A stretch of 49,695 nucleotides of DNA, taken from contig JAIOAW010000018.1 of the NCBI GenBank assembly GCA_019873625.1, positions 1 to 49,695 on the forward strand, in the 5' to 3' direction. Under the pieces are notes generated by a model. It did not search any database, was not told the origin of the DNA, and was given only the letters and a program-made list of their open reading frames with translations. Origin of the DNA: Chloroflexota bacterium. GTDB lineage: Bacteria; Chloroflexota; Anaerolineae; UBA1429. Positions 41,854-49,648 of this stretch are shown here, one piece after another; positions within the stretch are counted from its first letter, which is position 1, and each line of letters starts with the position of its first letter. The translations under genes and the position numbers were made by a program.

Positions 41854-42399
41854 ATGCGCGTTGCCGTAGGCTCCACAAACCCCGCCAAGGTGCGCGCCGT
41901 GCGGCGCGCCGTACGAAAGGCCTGGCCCGATGCGGAGATCATCGCGGTGGACGTGCCCTCTGGCGTGAGCGAAATGCCCCTCTCGGCGGAGGAGGGCAAA
42001 CGGGGTGCCCTCCAGCGTGCTGCCGCTGCCCGCCGGGCCGCCGATGCGGACCTGGGCCTCGGCCTAGAGGGGGCGGTGGAAGAGCGCCCCGAAGGACTTT
42101 ACCTCACGGGCTGGGTGGCGGCGGTGGATCGCACGGGGTTTGCCAGCCTGGTCCAGACGGCGGCGATGCCCCTGCCCGCGCCCATCGCCGAGGAGATTCG
42201 CGCCGGCGCCGAGTTAGGTCCGGTGATGGATCGCTACTCCGGCCAGAATAACAGCAAACAGCACTTGGGGGCGGTAGGGTTCCTCACGCGAGGGCTGGTG
42301 CCCCGTTCGTTGGGGTTTTACGTCGGCGTGGGCCTGGCCCTGGCGCCATGGCTACGCCCCGAACTGTATCGAGAGGCCAAGGATATTCCGGCAGGATAG
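41854..42399 (+). CDS. YjjX-type inosine/xanthosine triphosphatase (DUF84)
   Basis: Hydrolyses non-canonical purine nucleotides (ITP/XTP). The 181-residue protein has the family start MRVAVGSTNPAKVRAV, ADLGLGLEGAVE in the middle and GPVMDRYSGQNNSKQHLGAVGFLTRGLVPR near the C terminus. The ATG at 41854 follows AAAGGGA and matches the family N terminus; the longer frame is dismissed. Confidence 0.87.
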   Translation: MRVAVGSTNPAKVRAVRRAVRKAWPDAEIIAVDVPSGVSEMPLSAEEGKRGALQRAAAARRAADADLGLGLEGAVEERPEGLYLTGWVAAVDRTGFASLVQTAAMPLPAPIAEEIRAGAELGPVMDRYSGQNNSKQHLGAVGFLTRGLVPRSLGFYVGVGLALAPWLRPELYREAKDIPAG

Positions 42400-42441
42400 C
42401 CCTTATTGTGAGCGTGCTTTCGATGGAGAAAGGGGGCCACC

Positions 42442-43449
42442 ATGCTCAACTTGGTGACCGGCGCGACGGGTTTTATCGGGAGCCATCTCGTCGAGGCGCT
42501 CCTCTTGCGCGGCGAACAGGTGCGCGCCTTTGTGCGGCCCACCAGCAACGCGCGTTCGCTGCGCGCCCTGGGGGTGGAGGTACGCATCGGCACCCTGCGC
42601 GATAACGCTAGCCTGGTGGCCGCGGCGGAAGGGGCGGATCGCATCTTCCACTGTGCGGCCCTCGTGAGCGATTGGGGAGACCCCATGGCCTTTCAAGAGG
42701 CCAATGTGAACGGCGTCCTAAACGTCCTCGCGGCGGCCACACGGGCCAAGGTGAGCAAGTTCATCCACCTGAGCACGAGCGACGTGTACGGCTTTTCGGG
42801 GCGGCCTATGGATGAATCGGAGGCGCTCTCGCCGCGCGGCTTCCCCTATGCGGATAGCAAAATCGAGGGCGAACGCCTGGTCTGGAACCACTATCGGCGC
42901 GTGGGCCTGCCGGTGTGCGTCATCCGCCCGGCCACGGTGTACGGGCCGCGGGGCACACTCTTGGTGAGCGGCCTGGTCGAGGCCATCCGCAAGCGGCGCC
43001 TCTTTTTCATAGATGAGGGGCGCCATATCGCCGGGCTGACCTACGTGGGGAACCTGGTGGATGCCCTCATCCTCGCGGCGGATAGCCCCGCCAGCGTGGG
43101 CCAGGCCTACAATATCTCCGATGGCACGGACATCACCTGGAAGCAGTATATTGATGCCCTTTCGGACCTGTGCCAGGTGCCGCGCATCACGCGGAGTTAT
43201 TCGCACAGCCGCGCCTACCTGATGGCCACCTTCTATGAGGCGTGGTACCGCCTCCTGGGGCGCTCGGAAAGGCCGCCCCTCACGCGCTGGTTTGTGGAGA
43301 TGATGGGCACGGATCAGATCTTTCCCATCGAAAAGGCGCGCCGGGAACTGGGCTATCGCCCCCGCGTGAGTTTCGAAGAGGGTATCCGTTACACGGGGGA
43401 TTGGCTGCGCCAAGTGGGCATCCTCGGCGATGGCTTCTTTCAAGATTAG
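42442..43449 (+). CDS. NAD-dependent epimerase/dehydratase (extended SDR, 3beta-HSD-like)
   Basis: The 335-residue oxidoreductase has the Rossmann motif VTGATGFIGSHL (~5-16), the catalytic Tyr/Lys pair in YADSKIEGER (~136-145), the downstream RPATVYGPRG block and the NISDG/YIDAL region typical of the 3-beta-hydroxysteroid-dehydrogenase-like and sugar epimerase group. Substrate unknown. An AAAGGGGG ribosome-binding site precedes the ATG, 42 bp after the YjjX-like gene. Confidence 0.87.
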   Translation: MLNLVTGATGFIGSHLVEALLLRGEQVRAFVRPTSNARSLRALGVEVRIGTLRDNASLVAAAEGADRIFHCAALVSDWGDPMAFQEANVNGVLNVLAAATRAKVSKFIHLSTSDVYGFSGRPMDESEALSPRGFPYADSKIEGERLVWNHYRRVGLPVCVIRPATVYGPRGTLLVSGLVEAIRKRRLFFIDEGRHIAGLTYVGNLVDALILAADSPASVGQAYNISDGTDITWKQYIDALSDLCQVPRITRSYSHSRAYLMATFYEAWYRLLGRSERPPLTRWFVEMMGTDQIFPIEKARRELGYRPRVSFEEGIRYTGDWLRQVGILGDGFFQD

Positions 43450-43479
43450 GCACCCTTTTTACCACAAGGGCCGTAAATG

Positions 43480-43488
43480 TGCTATCCT
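43480..43488 (+). promoter_or_regulatory. Extended -10 promoter before the GlpA-like trio
   Basis: TGC-TATCCT at 43480-43488 is an extended -10 element without a good -35 (43460-43465 is TACCAC). It lies ~70 bp before the GlpA-like ATG. Confidence 0.35.
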
Positions 43489-43557
43489 AGGCGTGCGGTC
43501 AGCCGCCCACCGGCAGCCTGAGCCATACCGCGCACATCACCCATAAAGGCTTGGCGA

Positions 43558-45033
43558 ATGCCCTCGGAACTCTATGACGTCATCATCATCGGCGCTGGCG
43601 TGGTCGGCAGCCTCATCGCACGGGCGCTGGCACGTTACGAGGCGCGTATTCTCCTCCTCGATAAGGCTTCAGACGTCGGCGAGGGGACGACGAAAGCGAA
43701 CACGGCCATCGTCCATGCCGGCTACGATGCGAAACCCGGCTCCTTGAAGGCCAAACTGAACGTAGCCGGCAACGCCTTGTTTGACCAAGTGTGCGGCGAA
43801 CTCGACGTGGCCTTTGAACGATGCGGCACCTACGTGGTGGCCACCTCGCCGGAAGAGACGGCCACCCTGCATACCCTCTATGAGCGGGGACGCGAGAACG
43901 GCGTGCCGGGGTTGCACCTCCTCAGCGCCGAAGAGATGCGCCGGCGCGAGCCGGCCATCACGCCCCACGTGGCGGGCGCCCTTTGGGCCGAGACGGGCGG
44001 CATCGTAGACCCCTTTGCGCTCTGCTACGCGGCGGCGGAAAACGCCGTTACGAACGGCGTGAGGCTCCTTCTGGAGACGGAGGCCATCGGCTGGCTAAAG
44101 GAAGACCATCGCATCGCCGGCGTCATCACGAATCGGGGCCTCTTTCGGGGGCGCTGGTTCGTCATCGCGGCCGGCCTGTGGGCCGACGATCTGTTGCACC
44201 GCGCCGGCTTGGACGGGTTCGCCATCACCCCCCGTAAAGGGGAATATTTCGTCCTCGACCGCGAGGCTGCCCAGCAGGTGCGGAGCGTGCTCTTCCCCTG
44301 CCCTACGCCCATCAGCAAGGGTATCCTTGTCACGCGCACCATCCACGGGAACGTGATGCTCGGGCCAAATGCCCAGGATGTTACGGATAAAGAGGACCTC
44401 CGCACCACGCCCGAAGGGCTGGAGGAGGTTATGACCGGCGCGCTGAAACTGGTGCCCGGCCTTGAGCGGCGCCATATCATCCGCACCTTTGCCGGCCTGC
44501 GCGCCACGGGGAACACGGGGGATTTCTACATCGCCCAGCCGCCCGAGGCGCCGGGGCTGATCGTCCTCGCGGGGATCGAATCGCCCGGGTTGACGGCCTC
44601 TCCGGCCATCGCCGAATACGTGGTGGAGATGCTCCGAGAGGCGGGTCTGCGCCTCGCCGAACGGCGCGACTACAACCCCATCCGCAAGGGCACGCCGCGC
44701 TTTGCCGATTTGAGCGATGCCGAGCGCGAGGCGCTCATCGCCCAAGACCCCCGTTGGGGGCGCATCATTTGCCGCTGTGAGATGGTTACCGAGGCCGAGG
44801 TCGTGGCCGCCTGCCATGCGCCTATCCCCGCGCGCACGTATGACGCGCTCAAGCGCCGCACGCGCATCGGCACCGGCCGCTGCCAGGGCGGGTTCGATAC
44901 GCCGCTCGTCCTGAATATTATGGCGCGGGAATTGGGCCTCTCTCCGCTGGAGATCACCCAGAAAGGTGGCGCCTCGCGGATGGTCGTGCGCCACACCAAG
45001 GACCCCCTCCAGGGCAAGGAGGGCGAACGATGA
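43558..45033 (+). CDS. GlpA-like FAD-dependent dehydrogenase with BFD-type [2Fe-2S] domain
   Basis: The 491-residue flavoprotein begins with the FAD motif VIIIGAGVVGSLIARAL and continues with a DAO-type domain (GTTKANTAIVHAGYDAKPGSLKA, the glycerol-3-phosphate dehydrogenase-like loop) and ESPGLTASPAIAEYV. The C-terminal ~100 residues form a BFD-like [2Fe-2S] domain: IICRCEMVTEAEVV and GTGRCQGGF supply the cysteines. It resembles GlpA of anaerobic glycerol-3-phosphate dehydrogenase and related enzymes of unknown substrate. It is coupled by ATGA overlap to a GlpB-like partner. Confidence 0.87.
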   Translation: MPSELYDVIIIGAGVVGSLIARALARYEARILLLDKASDVGEGTTKANTAIVHAGYDAKPGSLKAKLNVAGNALFDQVCGELDVAFERCGTYVVATSPEETATLHTLYERGRENGVPGLHLLSAEEMRRREPAITPHVAGALWAETGGIVDPFALCYAAAENAVTNGVRLLLETEAIGWLKEDHRIAGVITNRGLFRGRWFVIAAGLWADDLLHRAGLDGFAITPRKGEYFVLDREAAQQVRSVLFPCPTPISKGILVTRTIHGNVMLGPNAQDVTDKEDLRTTPEGLEEVMTGALKLVPGLERRHIIRTFAGLRATGNTGDFYIAQPPEAPGLIVLAGIESPGLTASPAIAEYVVEMLREAGLRLAERRDYNPIRKGTPRFADLSDAEREALIAQDPRWGRIICRCEMVTEAEVVAACHAPIPARTYDALKRRTRIGTGRCQGGFDTPLVLNIMARELGLSPLEITQKGGASRMVVRHTKDPLQGKEGER

Positions 45034-46310
45034 AGGCCCTCTCTTGCGATGTGTTGGTCATCGGCGGCGGCCCGGCGGGGCTGGCCGCGGCGGTCTCGGC
45101 CCGCGAGGCCGGCGCGGAGGAGATCATCCTCCTCGAGCGCAACAACGAACTGGGGGGCATCTTGCCGCAGTGCATCCATACCGGGTTCGGGGTGCGCGTG
45201 TTCGGCCAAGACCTCAGCGGCCCCGAGTACGCCTGGCGGTGGATCCGCCGCGCCCGCGAGGCCGATTTGCGCCTCCTTTCGGAGACGATGGTCCTCTCGC
45301 TCTCGCCCGAGCGGCGCGTCATCGCCACGAACAGCCGAGACGGCCTTTTGGAAATCTCGGCGCGTGCCATCGTCCTGGCGATGGGCTGCCGTGAGCGGCC
45401 CCGTGGGGCGCTCTCCATCCCCGGCACGCGGCCAGCAGGGGTTTATACGGCGGGCACGGCCCAACGCTTGGTGAACATCGAGGGCTATATGCCCGGCGAG
45501 CGCTTTGTCATCCTTGGCTCGGGGGATATCGGGATGATTATGGCGCGGCGCCTCACCTTGGAGGGGGCCACCGTCGTGGAGGTGCTGGAGATTCAGCCCT
45601 ACTTGAGCGGGCTGCGGCGCAACCTGGTGCAATGCATCCGCGATTTCGGCATTCCCCTCAGCCTGTGCACCACGGTGACCGAGGTGCGCGGGCGCGACCG
45701 CGTAGAGGCCGTGGTGGCGAGCCAGGTGGATGCCCAGTGGCGCCCCATCGCCGGCACCGAACGCATCATCCCCTGCGATACGCTGCTCCTCTCGGTAGGC
45801 CTCATCCCCGAAAACGAGATTTCCCGTATGGCGGGCGTGCCCATAGACCCCGTCACCGGCGGGCCTTATGTGGACCAAGATTTCTCCACCCGCCTGCCGG
45901 GCATCTATGCGGCGGGGAACGTCGTCCACGTGTATGATTTGGTGGATGACGTCACCGAGAGCGCCCTGCGCGCCGGGCGGTGTGCGGCGCGCTTTGCCCA
46001 GCAAGGCACAAAGGAGCGCGGCCCCGGCGTGCGCACCGAGGCCGGGGAGAACGTGCGCTATGTGGTGCCCCACACCCTCTACGCGGAGGCCCTGGCCGAG
46101 GAGCCGATCACGCTCCATTTGCGCGTGCGCCAGCCCATCGAACGCGCCGTGCGGTTGGAGGCGACGTTGGGAGGGCGCGTGCTGGCCTCTCGCCGGCTGC
46201 GCTACGTGCGCCCTGGCGAAATGGCCTCGCTCGTGCTCCCCAGCGAGGCGGCGCCTCACCTGGCCGCCGCACGGGAGGGCGACGCGTTACGCATACGCGT
46301 CATCGCCTAG
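45030..46310 (+). CDS. GlpB-like NAD(P)/FAD-dependent oxidoreductase
   Basis: The 426-residue protein has two dinucleotide folds: the FAD motif VLVIGGGPAGLAAAVSAREAG at the N terminus and FVILGSGDIGMIMARRL near residue 155 for NAD(P). It also has a GCRERPRG loop and the second FAD motif GIYAAGNVVHVYDLVDDV. The C-terminal ~85 residues form a separate beta-rich domain. Such proteins pair with GlpA-like enzymes and a DUF1667 protein in many anaerobes. It probably passes electrons between the GlpA-like flavin and a pyridine nucleotide or thiol partner (inference). Confidence 0.85.
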   Translation: MKALSCDVLVIGGGPAGLAAAVSAREAGAEEIILLERNNELGGILPQCIHTGFGVRVFGQDLSGPEYAWRWIRRAREADLRLLSETMVLSLSPERRVIATNSRDGLLEISARAIVLAMGCRERPRGALSIPGTRPAGVYTAGTAQRLVNIEGYMPGERFVILGSGDIGMIMARRLTLEGATVVEVLEIQPYLSGLRRNLVQCIRDFGIPLSLCTTVTEVRGRDRVEAVVASQVDAQWRPIAGTERIIPCDTLLLSVGLIPENEISRMAGVPIDPVTGGPYVDQDFSTRLPGIYAAGNVVHVYDLVDDVTESALRAGRCAARFAQQGTKERGPGVRTEAGENVRYVVPHTLYAEALAEEPITLHLRVRQPIERAVRLEATLGGRVLASRRLRYVRPGEMASLVLPSEAAPHLAAAREGDALRIRVIA

Positions 46311-46321
46311 GAGGAAGGGAT

Positions 46322-46693
46322 ATGGCCGAACAGCGGGAGTTCATCTGCGTCGTCTGCCCGGTGGGGTGCACCATCCGGGCCACCGTGGAGGGCAAGGAAA
46401 TCGTCTCCCTCGAAGGGCAGGCCTGCAAGCGCGGCGAGGCCTTTGTCCGCGAGGAGTTGACGGCCCCCAAGCGTATGCTCACCACCACGGTGCGCGTGCG
46501 CGGGGGCCAATATCCCCTCCTGCCGGTGCGCTCTTCGGCCCCTCTGCCCAAAGACAAACTCCTCGCCGCTGCCGCGCTCCTGCGCCAGGTCGAGGTGCAG
46601 GCCCCCGTTGAGGATCACCAGGTCATCGTGCCCAACATCCTTGGGACGGGCGTGGATATCATCGCCAGCCGCCCGCTCGAGGCCGCGCCCTGA
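46322..46693 (+). CDS. DUF1667 protein with CxxC-type cysteine site
   Basis: The 123-residue protein has ICVVCPVGC near the N terminus (C9, C12, C16) and a fourth cysteine at C35 (QACKRG), a probable Fe-S or zinc site. It ends with the segment DHQVIVPNILGTGVDIIASR. This is the third member of the conserved GlpA-like/GlpB-like/DUF1667 set. It is placed 11 bp after the second gene with an AGGAAGGG site. Likely a small electron-transfer subunit, GlpC-like in role only (inference). Confidence 0.85.
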   Translation: MAEQREFICVVCPVGCTIRATVEGKEIVSLEGQACKRGEAFVREELTAPKRMLTTTVRVRGGQYPLLPVRSSAPLPKDKLLAAAALLRQVEVQAPVEDHQVIVPNILGTGVDIIASRPLEAAP

Positions 46694-46897
46694 TCAACGC
46701 GCCCCCCGCGCCGGCTCGCGGAACCACCAGTAGGCGGCCGTCCGCCTGGGGCTGATGCTCGAGGCTGGCCCCAAAAGAGCACCCCCTTTGCGACGCCTCA
46801 CCCCCCGCCGAGGGGCGATGATGAGGCGTCCCTTGGGGGCGCGGTGAACCCCTGCGAGGATGACGAGCGCGACCACAGCTCCGATGAGGACTTCCAT
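46694..46897 (-). CDS. Small single-span membrane protein under LexA-type control
   Basis: The 67-residue product has one membrane helix at the very N terminus (residues ~3-17, VLIGAVVALVILAGV) and a strongly basic cytoplasmic-type tail (APRRGVRRRKGG, then SPRRT and FREPARGAR). An AAGGAGGG ribosome-binding site with normal spacing and a promoter overlapped by two LexA-type boxes lie directly upstream. I know no family for it. Small single-span proteins controlled by LexA in other bacteria (SidA in Caulobacter, YneA in Bacillus) halt cell division; a similar role here is only inference. The stop adjoins the stop of the convergent DUF1667 gene. Confidence 0.68.
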   Translation of the reverse strand: MEVLIGAVVALVILAGVHRAPKGRLIIAPRRGVRRRKGGALLGPASSISPRRTAAYWWFREPARGAR

Positions 46898-46912
46898 CCG
46901 ACCCTCCTTGTG

Positions 46913-46962
46913 GAACGTTTGTTCTATATTTTGAATATAGCACAAACGTTCTAAAGAATCAA
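46913..46962 (-). promoter_or_regulatory. Promoter with two LexA-type boxes in a 39-bp near-perfect palindrome
   Basis: GAAC-GTTT-GTTC at 46913-46924 is an exact GAAC-N4-GTTC box. The second half, 46940-46951, is the same box inverted with one mismatch; the 18-nt arms differ at one base around TTG (46931-46933). On the minus strand TTGATT (46962-46957) and TATATT (46939-46934) are spaced 17 nt. The second box fills the spacer and the first covers the likely start (~46927), the arrangement of a repressed SOS promoter. Confidence 0.75.
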
Positions 46963-46980
46963 GCGGGACGAAAATCCCCC

Positions 46981-47031
46981 TTGGAGCGCGAGGCGCCCGC
47001 CTCGCCACGGGCCAGGAGGCCCGCGCTCCAA
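46981..47031. repeat. Intergenic nested inverted-repeat element, copy 3
   Basis: Perfect 10-bp outer arms (46981-46990 and 47022-47031) enclose two further perfect hairpins: AGGCG-CC-CGCCT (46991-47002) and GGGCC-AGGA-GGCCC (47009-47022). The latter recurs in the 1-205 block. This is the shortest and cleanest copy. Confidence 0.62.
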
Positions 47032-47046
47032 AAGGACGGCATGCGT

Positions 47047-47074
47047 TTGACAGGCTCCCCCCAAGCCCTATAAT
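47047..47074 (+). promoter_or_regulatory. Full-consensus promoter of the HAD/ABC-F leader
   Basis: TTGACA (47047-47052) and TATAAT (47069-47074) with a 16-nt spacer. Start near 47081, giving a ~175-nt leader before the HAD gene. Confidence 0.8.
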
Positions 47075-47101
47075 GTGCTCAACCGTTCGGGAGGTTTGGG
47101 A

Positions 47102-47134
47102 ATGGGGATCGCCATCGCGTGCCGGCTTGGGTAA
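47102..47134 (+). CDS. Candidate 10-residue leader peptide
   Basis: ATG at 47102 opens a 10-codon frame (MGIAIACRLG) ending in TAA at 47132-47134. GGGAGG (47089-47094) lies 7 nt before the ATG, an excellent ribosome-binding site in an otherwise untranslated leader. Together with the hairpin terminator at 47203-47235 it fits ribosome-mediated attenuation, as known for several ABC-F resistance genes. The peptide itself matches nothing I know. Confidence 0.55.
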   Translation: MGIAIACRLG

Positions 47135-47202
47135 GAAGGGGTTGCCCTTTGAGGGCGCGTACGCGGCGGCAAACGCAGGGTTGATGTGCGCTTTCAAAAA
47201 GA

Positions 47203-47235
47203 GGCCATGGGCACCCCCATGGCCCTTTTGCTTTT
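47203..47235 (+). terminator. Leader terminator before the HAD/ABC-F genes
   Basis: Perfect 9-bp stem (47203-47211 and 47216-47224, 4-nt loop) followed by CTTTTGCTTTT. It lies between the leader peptide and the HAD gene, so read-through must be regulated or partial for expression of the two genes. Confidence 0.75.
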
Positions 47236-47255
47236 ATAAGGAGCGTCGAGGCGGT

Positions 47256-47897
47256 ATGGGCATCAAGGTCGTTCTGTTCGATTGTGGGGGCGTCCTCCTG
47301 CGCGAGCGGGGTTCTTCTTCGGCCTACCCCACCTGGGAGGCGCGGTTAGGCCTTCAACCCGGCGAACTACGCCGCCTTTTGTGGCAGGGCGAGGCCTGGG
47401 CCTTGGCCGAACGTGGGCAGTTGGACGAGCAAACCTTCTGGGAGCGCGCCGGCGCCTCTTTGGGGATTACGGATCCGCACGAGGTGCGCGCTCTGAGCGA
47501 AGACCTGTGGTACTCCTGGGGGGTGGACCCCCAGGTGCTCGCCCTGGTGGATCGCGCCCGCACGCGCTACCGCGTGGCGATGCTCAGCAACTCGACGAAC
47601 GCCCTGGAGGAATATCTGGAACGCCGCTTTGGCATCGCCGATCGTTTTGAGGTGATTTTCAACTCGGCGCGGCTGGGGGTAGCCAAGCCCGAAAGGGCTA
47701 TTTATGAAGAGGTCTTACGGCGGTTGGGCGTCAAGCCTTCGGAGGTCTTGTTCATTGACGATCAGCCGGCAAATATCGCCGCAGCGGCCGCCTTGGGGAT
47801 GCACGTCATCTGGTTCGTCAGCCCCGAGGAACTGGAACGCCAAATGGCCGCCTATCTCGATCATAATGCCTTAGGCCCCCCCGAAACGCCCCAATAG
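47256..47897 (+). CDS. HAD-superfamily hydrolase (subfamily IA)
   Basis: The 213-residue protein has the HAD motifs: I, VVLFDCGGVL with nucleophile Asp9 or 10 (the second Asp of DxD is replaced by Gly, as in the FDxGGVL branch); II, MLSNSTN; III, the Lys in GVAKPERAIYEE; IV, VLFIDDQPANIAAAAALGM. The cap region (~15-95) is helical. The phosphatase substrate is unknown. AAGGAG lies 12 nt upstream of the ATG. It precedes the ABC-F gene by 14 bp. Confidence 0.88.
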   Translation: MGIKVVLFDCGGVLLRERGSSSAYPTWEARLGLQPGELRRLLWQGEAWALAERGQLDEQTFWERAGASLGITDPHEVRALSEDLWYSWGVDPQVLALVDRARTRYRVAMLSNSTNALEEYLERRFGIADRFEVIFNSARLGVAKPERAIYEEVLRRLGVKPSEVLFIDDQPANIAAAAALGMHVIWFVSPEELERQMAAYLDHNALGPPETPQ

Positions 47898-47911
47898 AAA
47901 CGGGGTTTGGT

Positions 47912-49594
47912 ATGTTGCACGTTTCCGGTTTGAGCAAACGGTTTGGAGAGAACCTCCTCTTTGAAAAGGCCCACTTTGTGATCAACGCGGGCGAGCGCGT
48001 GGGGTTGGTCGGCCCCAACGGCTGTGGGAAGACGACCCTCTTGCGCATCGTAACGGGCGAGGAAAGGCCCGATGCGGGGGCCGTGCGTTGGACCATCCCC
48101 CGCGAGCGGGTGGGTTACCTTCCACAGGCGCTCCGTTGGGCGCCGGGGGCGCGCGTGGGAGACATCCTGCGCGGCTCTCAGCACCTGGATGAGGCCCATT
48201 GGGCGCGGGAGGTCGAGCGTTTGGCCGTGGCGATGGCTAGCGCCCCCGCAAGCGAGCGCGAGGCCCTCGAAGAGGCTTATACGGTGGCCTTGGAACGCCT
48301 GAGTTTTGCGGCCACGTTCGCCTCAGAGCACCTTTTGGAGCGCGTGCTGGCCGGCCTGGGCCTGGAAGACGTGCCCCCCGATACGCCGGTGGCCATCCTC
48401 AGCGGCGGCCAAAAGACGCGCCTCAGCCTGGCCAAACTCCTTTTGAGCGAACCGGCCTTCCTCATCCTCGACGAGCCGACGAACCATCTCGACATCGGCG
48501 CCCTCGAATGGCTGGAGGGCTACCTGGCGAGTTACGACGGGGCCATCCTCCTCGTCTCCCATGACCGCGCCTTTCTCGATCGCCTGGTCACGCGCATCTT
48601 GGAGATAGACCCGCAGACCCACGCCGTGCGCGATTACGCGGGGAACTATAGCGCCTACGTTCAGGCGCGCGAGCGCGAACGCGAAAAGGCCTGGGAAGTC
48701 TATCAAGACCAAGAGGAGCGCATCGAGCAATTGGAGGAAGCCGTCCGCCGCTTAAAGACGCAGGCCAAAGGCATCGAGCAAGAGACGATCCATTATCACT
48801 ATCGCAAAGTGGCCAAGAAACTGGCGCGCAAGGCCGTCGTCCACCAAAAACGCCTCCAGCGGCTCATCGAGTCGGAGGAACACCTCGAGAAACCTATCCA
48901 AGGCTGGCAGGTAGCCATCGCCTTCGACCAGGTGCCCCCTAGCGGGCAAGATGTGCTCCTCATCGAGGCCTTAACCAAGCGCTTTGGCGAACGCACCCTC
49001 TTTGAGGGGGTCAACCTGACGCTACGCCAAGGGGAGCGCGTGGTGCTCATCGGCCCTAACGGCTGTGGGAAGACCACCCTCCTGCGCATCCTCGTGGGCG
49101 CAGAACCGCCGACCGAGGGCCTGGTGCGCTGGGGGGCCAATGCGCGCGTGGGCTATCTCGCCCAAGAGCAGGAGGCCCTCCCCCAGGGGAGCACGCCGCT
49201 CGAGGCCGTGCGCCAGGTGGCCGCGATGACGGAGACGGAAGCGCGCACCTTTCTCCATCGCCTCCTTTTCAGCGGCGATGAGGTCTTTACGCCCATCGAG
49301 CGGCTCAGTTTTGGCGAGAGGGCGCGCCTCCATTTGGGGTTACTGATGCTCCAAGGGTGCAACGTCCTCCTCTTGGATGAACCGATCAATCCCCTCGATA
49401 TCCCCTCGCGGGAGCGCTTTGAGCGCGCTTTAGCCTCGTTTGAGGGGACGGTGCTCGCCGTGGTGCACGATCGCTATTTCATCCAGCGCTTTGGGCAGGC
49501 CGTGTGGGCCTTTGCCCACGGCACAGTGCGCCGCTTTGCGGACCTGGCCGACGCCCGTCGCGTCGGCGCCGCCTTAGGCGCCTACGAGGAGTGA
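47912..49594 (+). CDS. ABC-F family ATPase (ribosome-acting)
   Basis: The 560-residue protein has two ABC domains and no membrane spans. NBD1: Walker A GPNGCGKT (34-41), signature LSGGQ (163-167), Walker B LILDE (184-188) in DEPTNHLD. A ~85-residue charged helical linker (~245-330, the P-site tRNA interaction motif region) follows. NBD2: Walker A (381-388), signature LSFGE (465-469) and DEPINPLD (489-496), both slightly off the consensus LSGGE and DEPTNHLD, while the catalytic Glu and the HDR switch remain. ABC-F proteins act on the ribosomal E site, aiding translation or protecting from antibiotics. The leader-peptide/terminator region upstream favours an inducible, perhaps antibiotic-linked, role. 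Confidence 0.9.
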   Translation: MLHVSGLSKRFGENLLFEKAHFVINAGERVGLVGPNGCGKTTLLRIVTGEERPDAGAVRWTIPRERVGYLPQALRWAPGARVGDILRGSQHLDEAHWAREVERLAVAMASAPASEREALEEAYTVALERLSFAATFASEHLLERVLAGLGLEDVPPDTPVAILSGGQKTRLSLAKLLLSEPAFLILDEPTNHLDIGALEWLEGYLASYDGAILLVSHDRAFLDRLVTRILEIDPQTHAVRDYAGNYSAYVQAREREREKAWEVYQDQEERIEQLEEAVRRLKTQAKGIEQETIHYHYRKVAKKLARKAVVHQKRLQRLIESEEHLEKPIQGWQVAIAFDQVPPSGQDVLLIEALTKRFGERTLFEGVNLTLRQGERVVLIGPNGCGKTTLLRILVGAEPPTEGLVRWGANARVGYLAQEQEALPQGSTPLEAVRQVAAMTETEARTFLHRLLFSGDEVFTPIERLSFGERARLHLGLLMLQGCNVLLLDEPINPLDIPSRERFERALASFEGTVLAVVHDRYFIQRFGQAVWAFAHGTVRRFADLADARRVGAALGAYEE

Positions 49595-49648
49595 GGCGGC
49601 GAGGAACTCTTTAAGTAAGCGAAGCGTCTTGATAACGGGAGGGAAGGC

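Noticed and set aside
44670-46259. 529-codon minus-strand frame opposite the GlpB-like gene
   Set aside because: Shadow of a well-supported flavoprotein. Composition is typical of antisense frames in GC-rich DNA.
47081-47235. A known riboswitch or 6S RNA in the HAD/ABC-F leader
   Set aside because: I looked for SAM, TPP, cobalamin, glycine, fluoride and guanidine cores and for the SRP/6S conserved stretches and saw none. The leader-peptide reading explains the sequence better.
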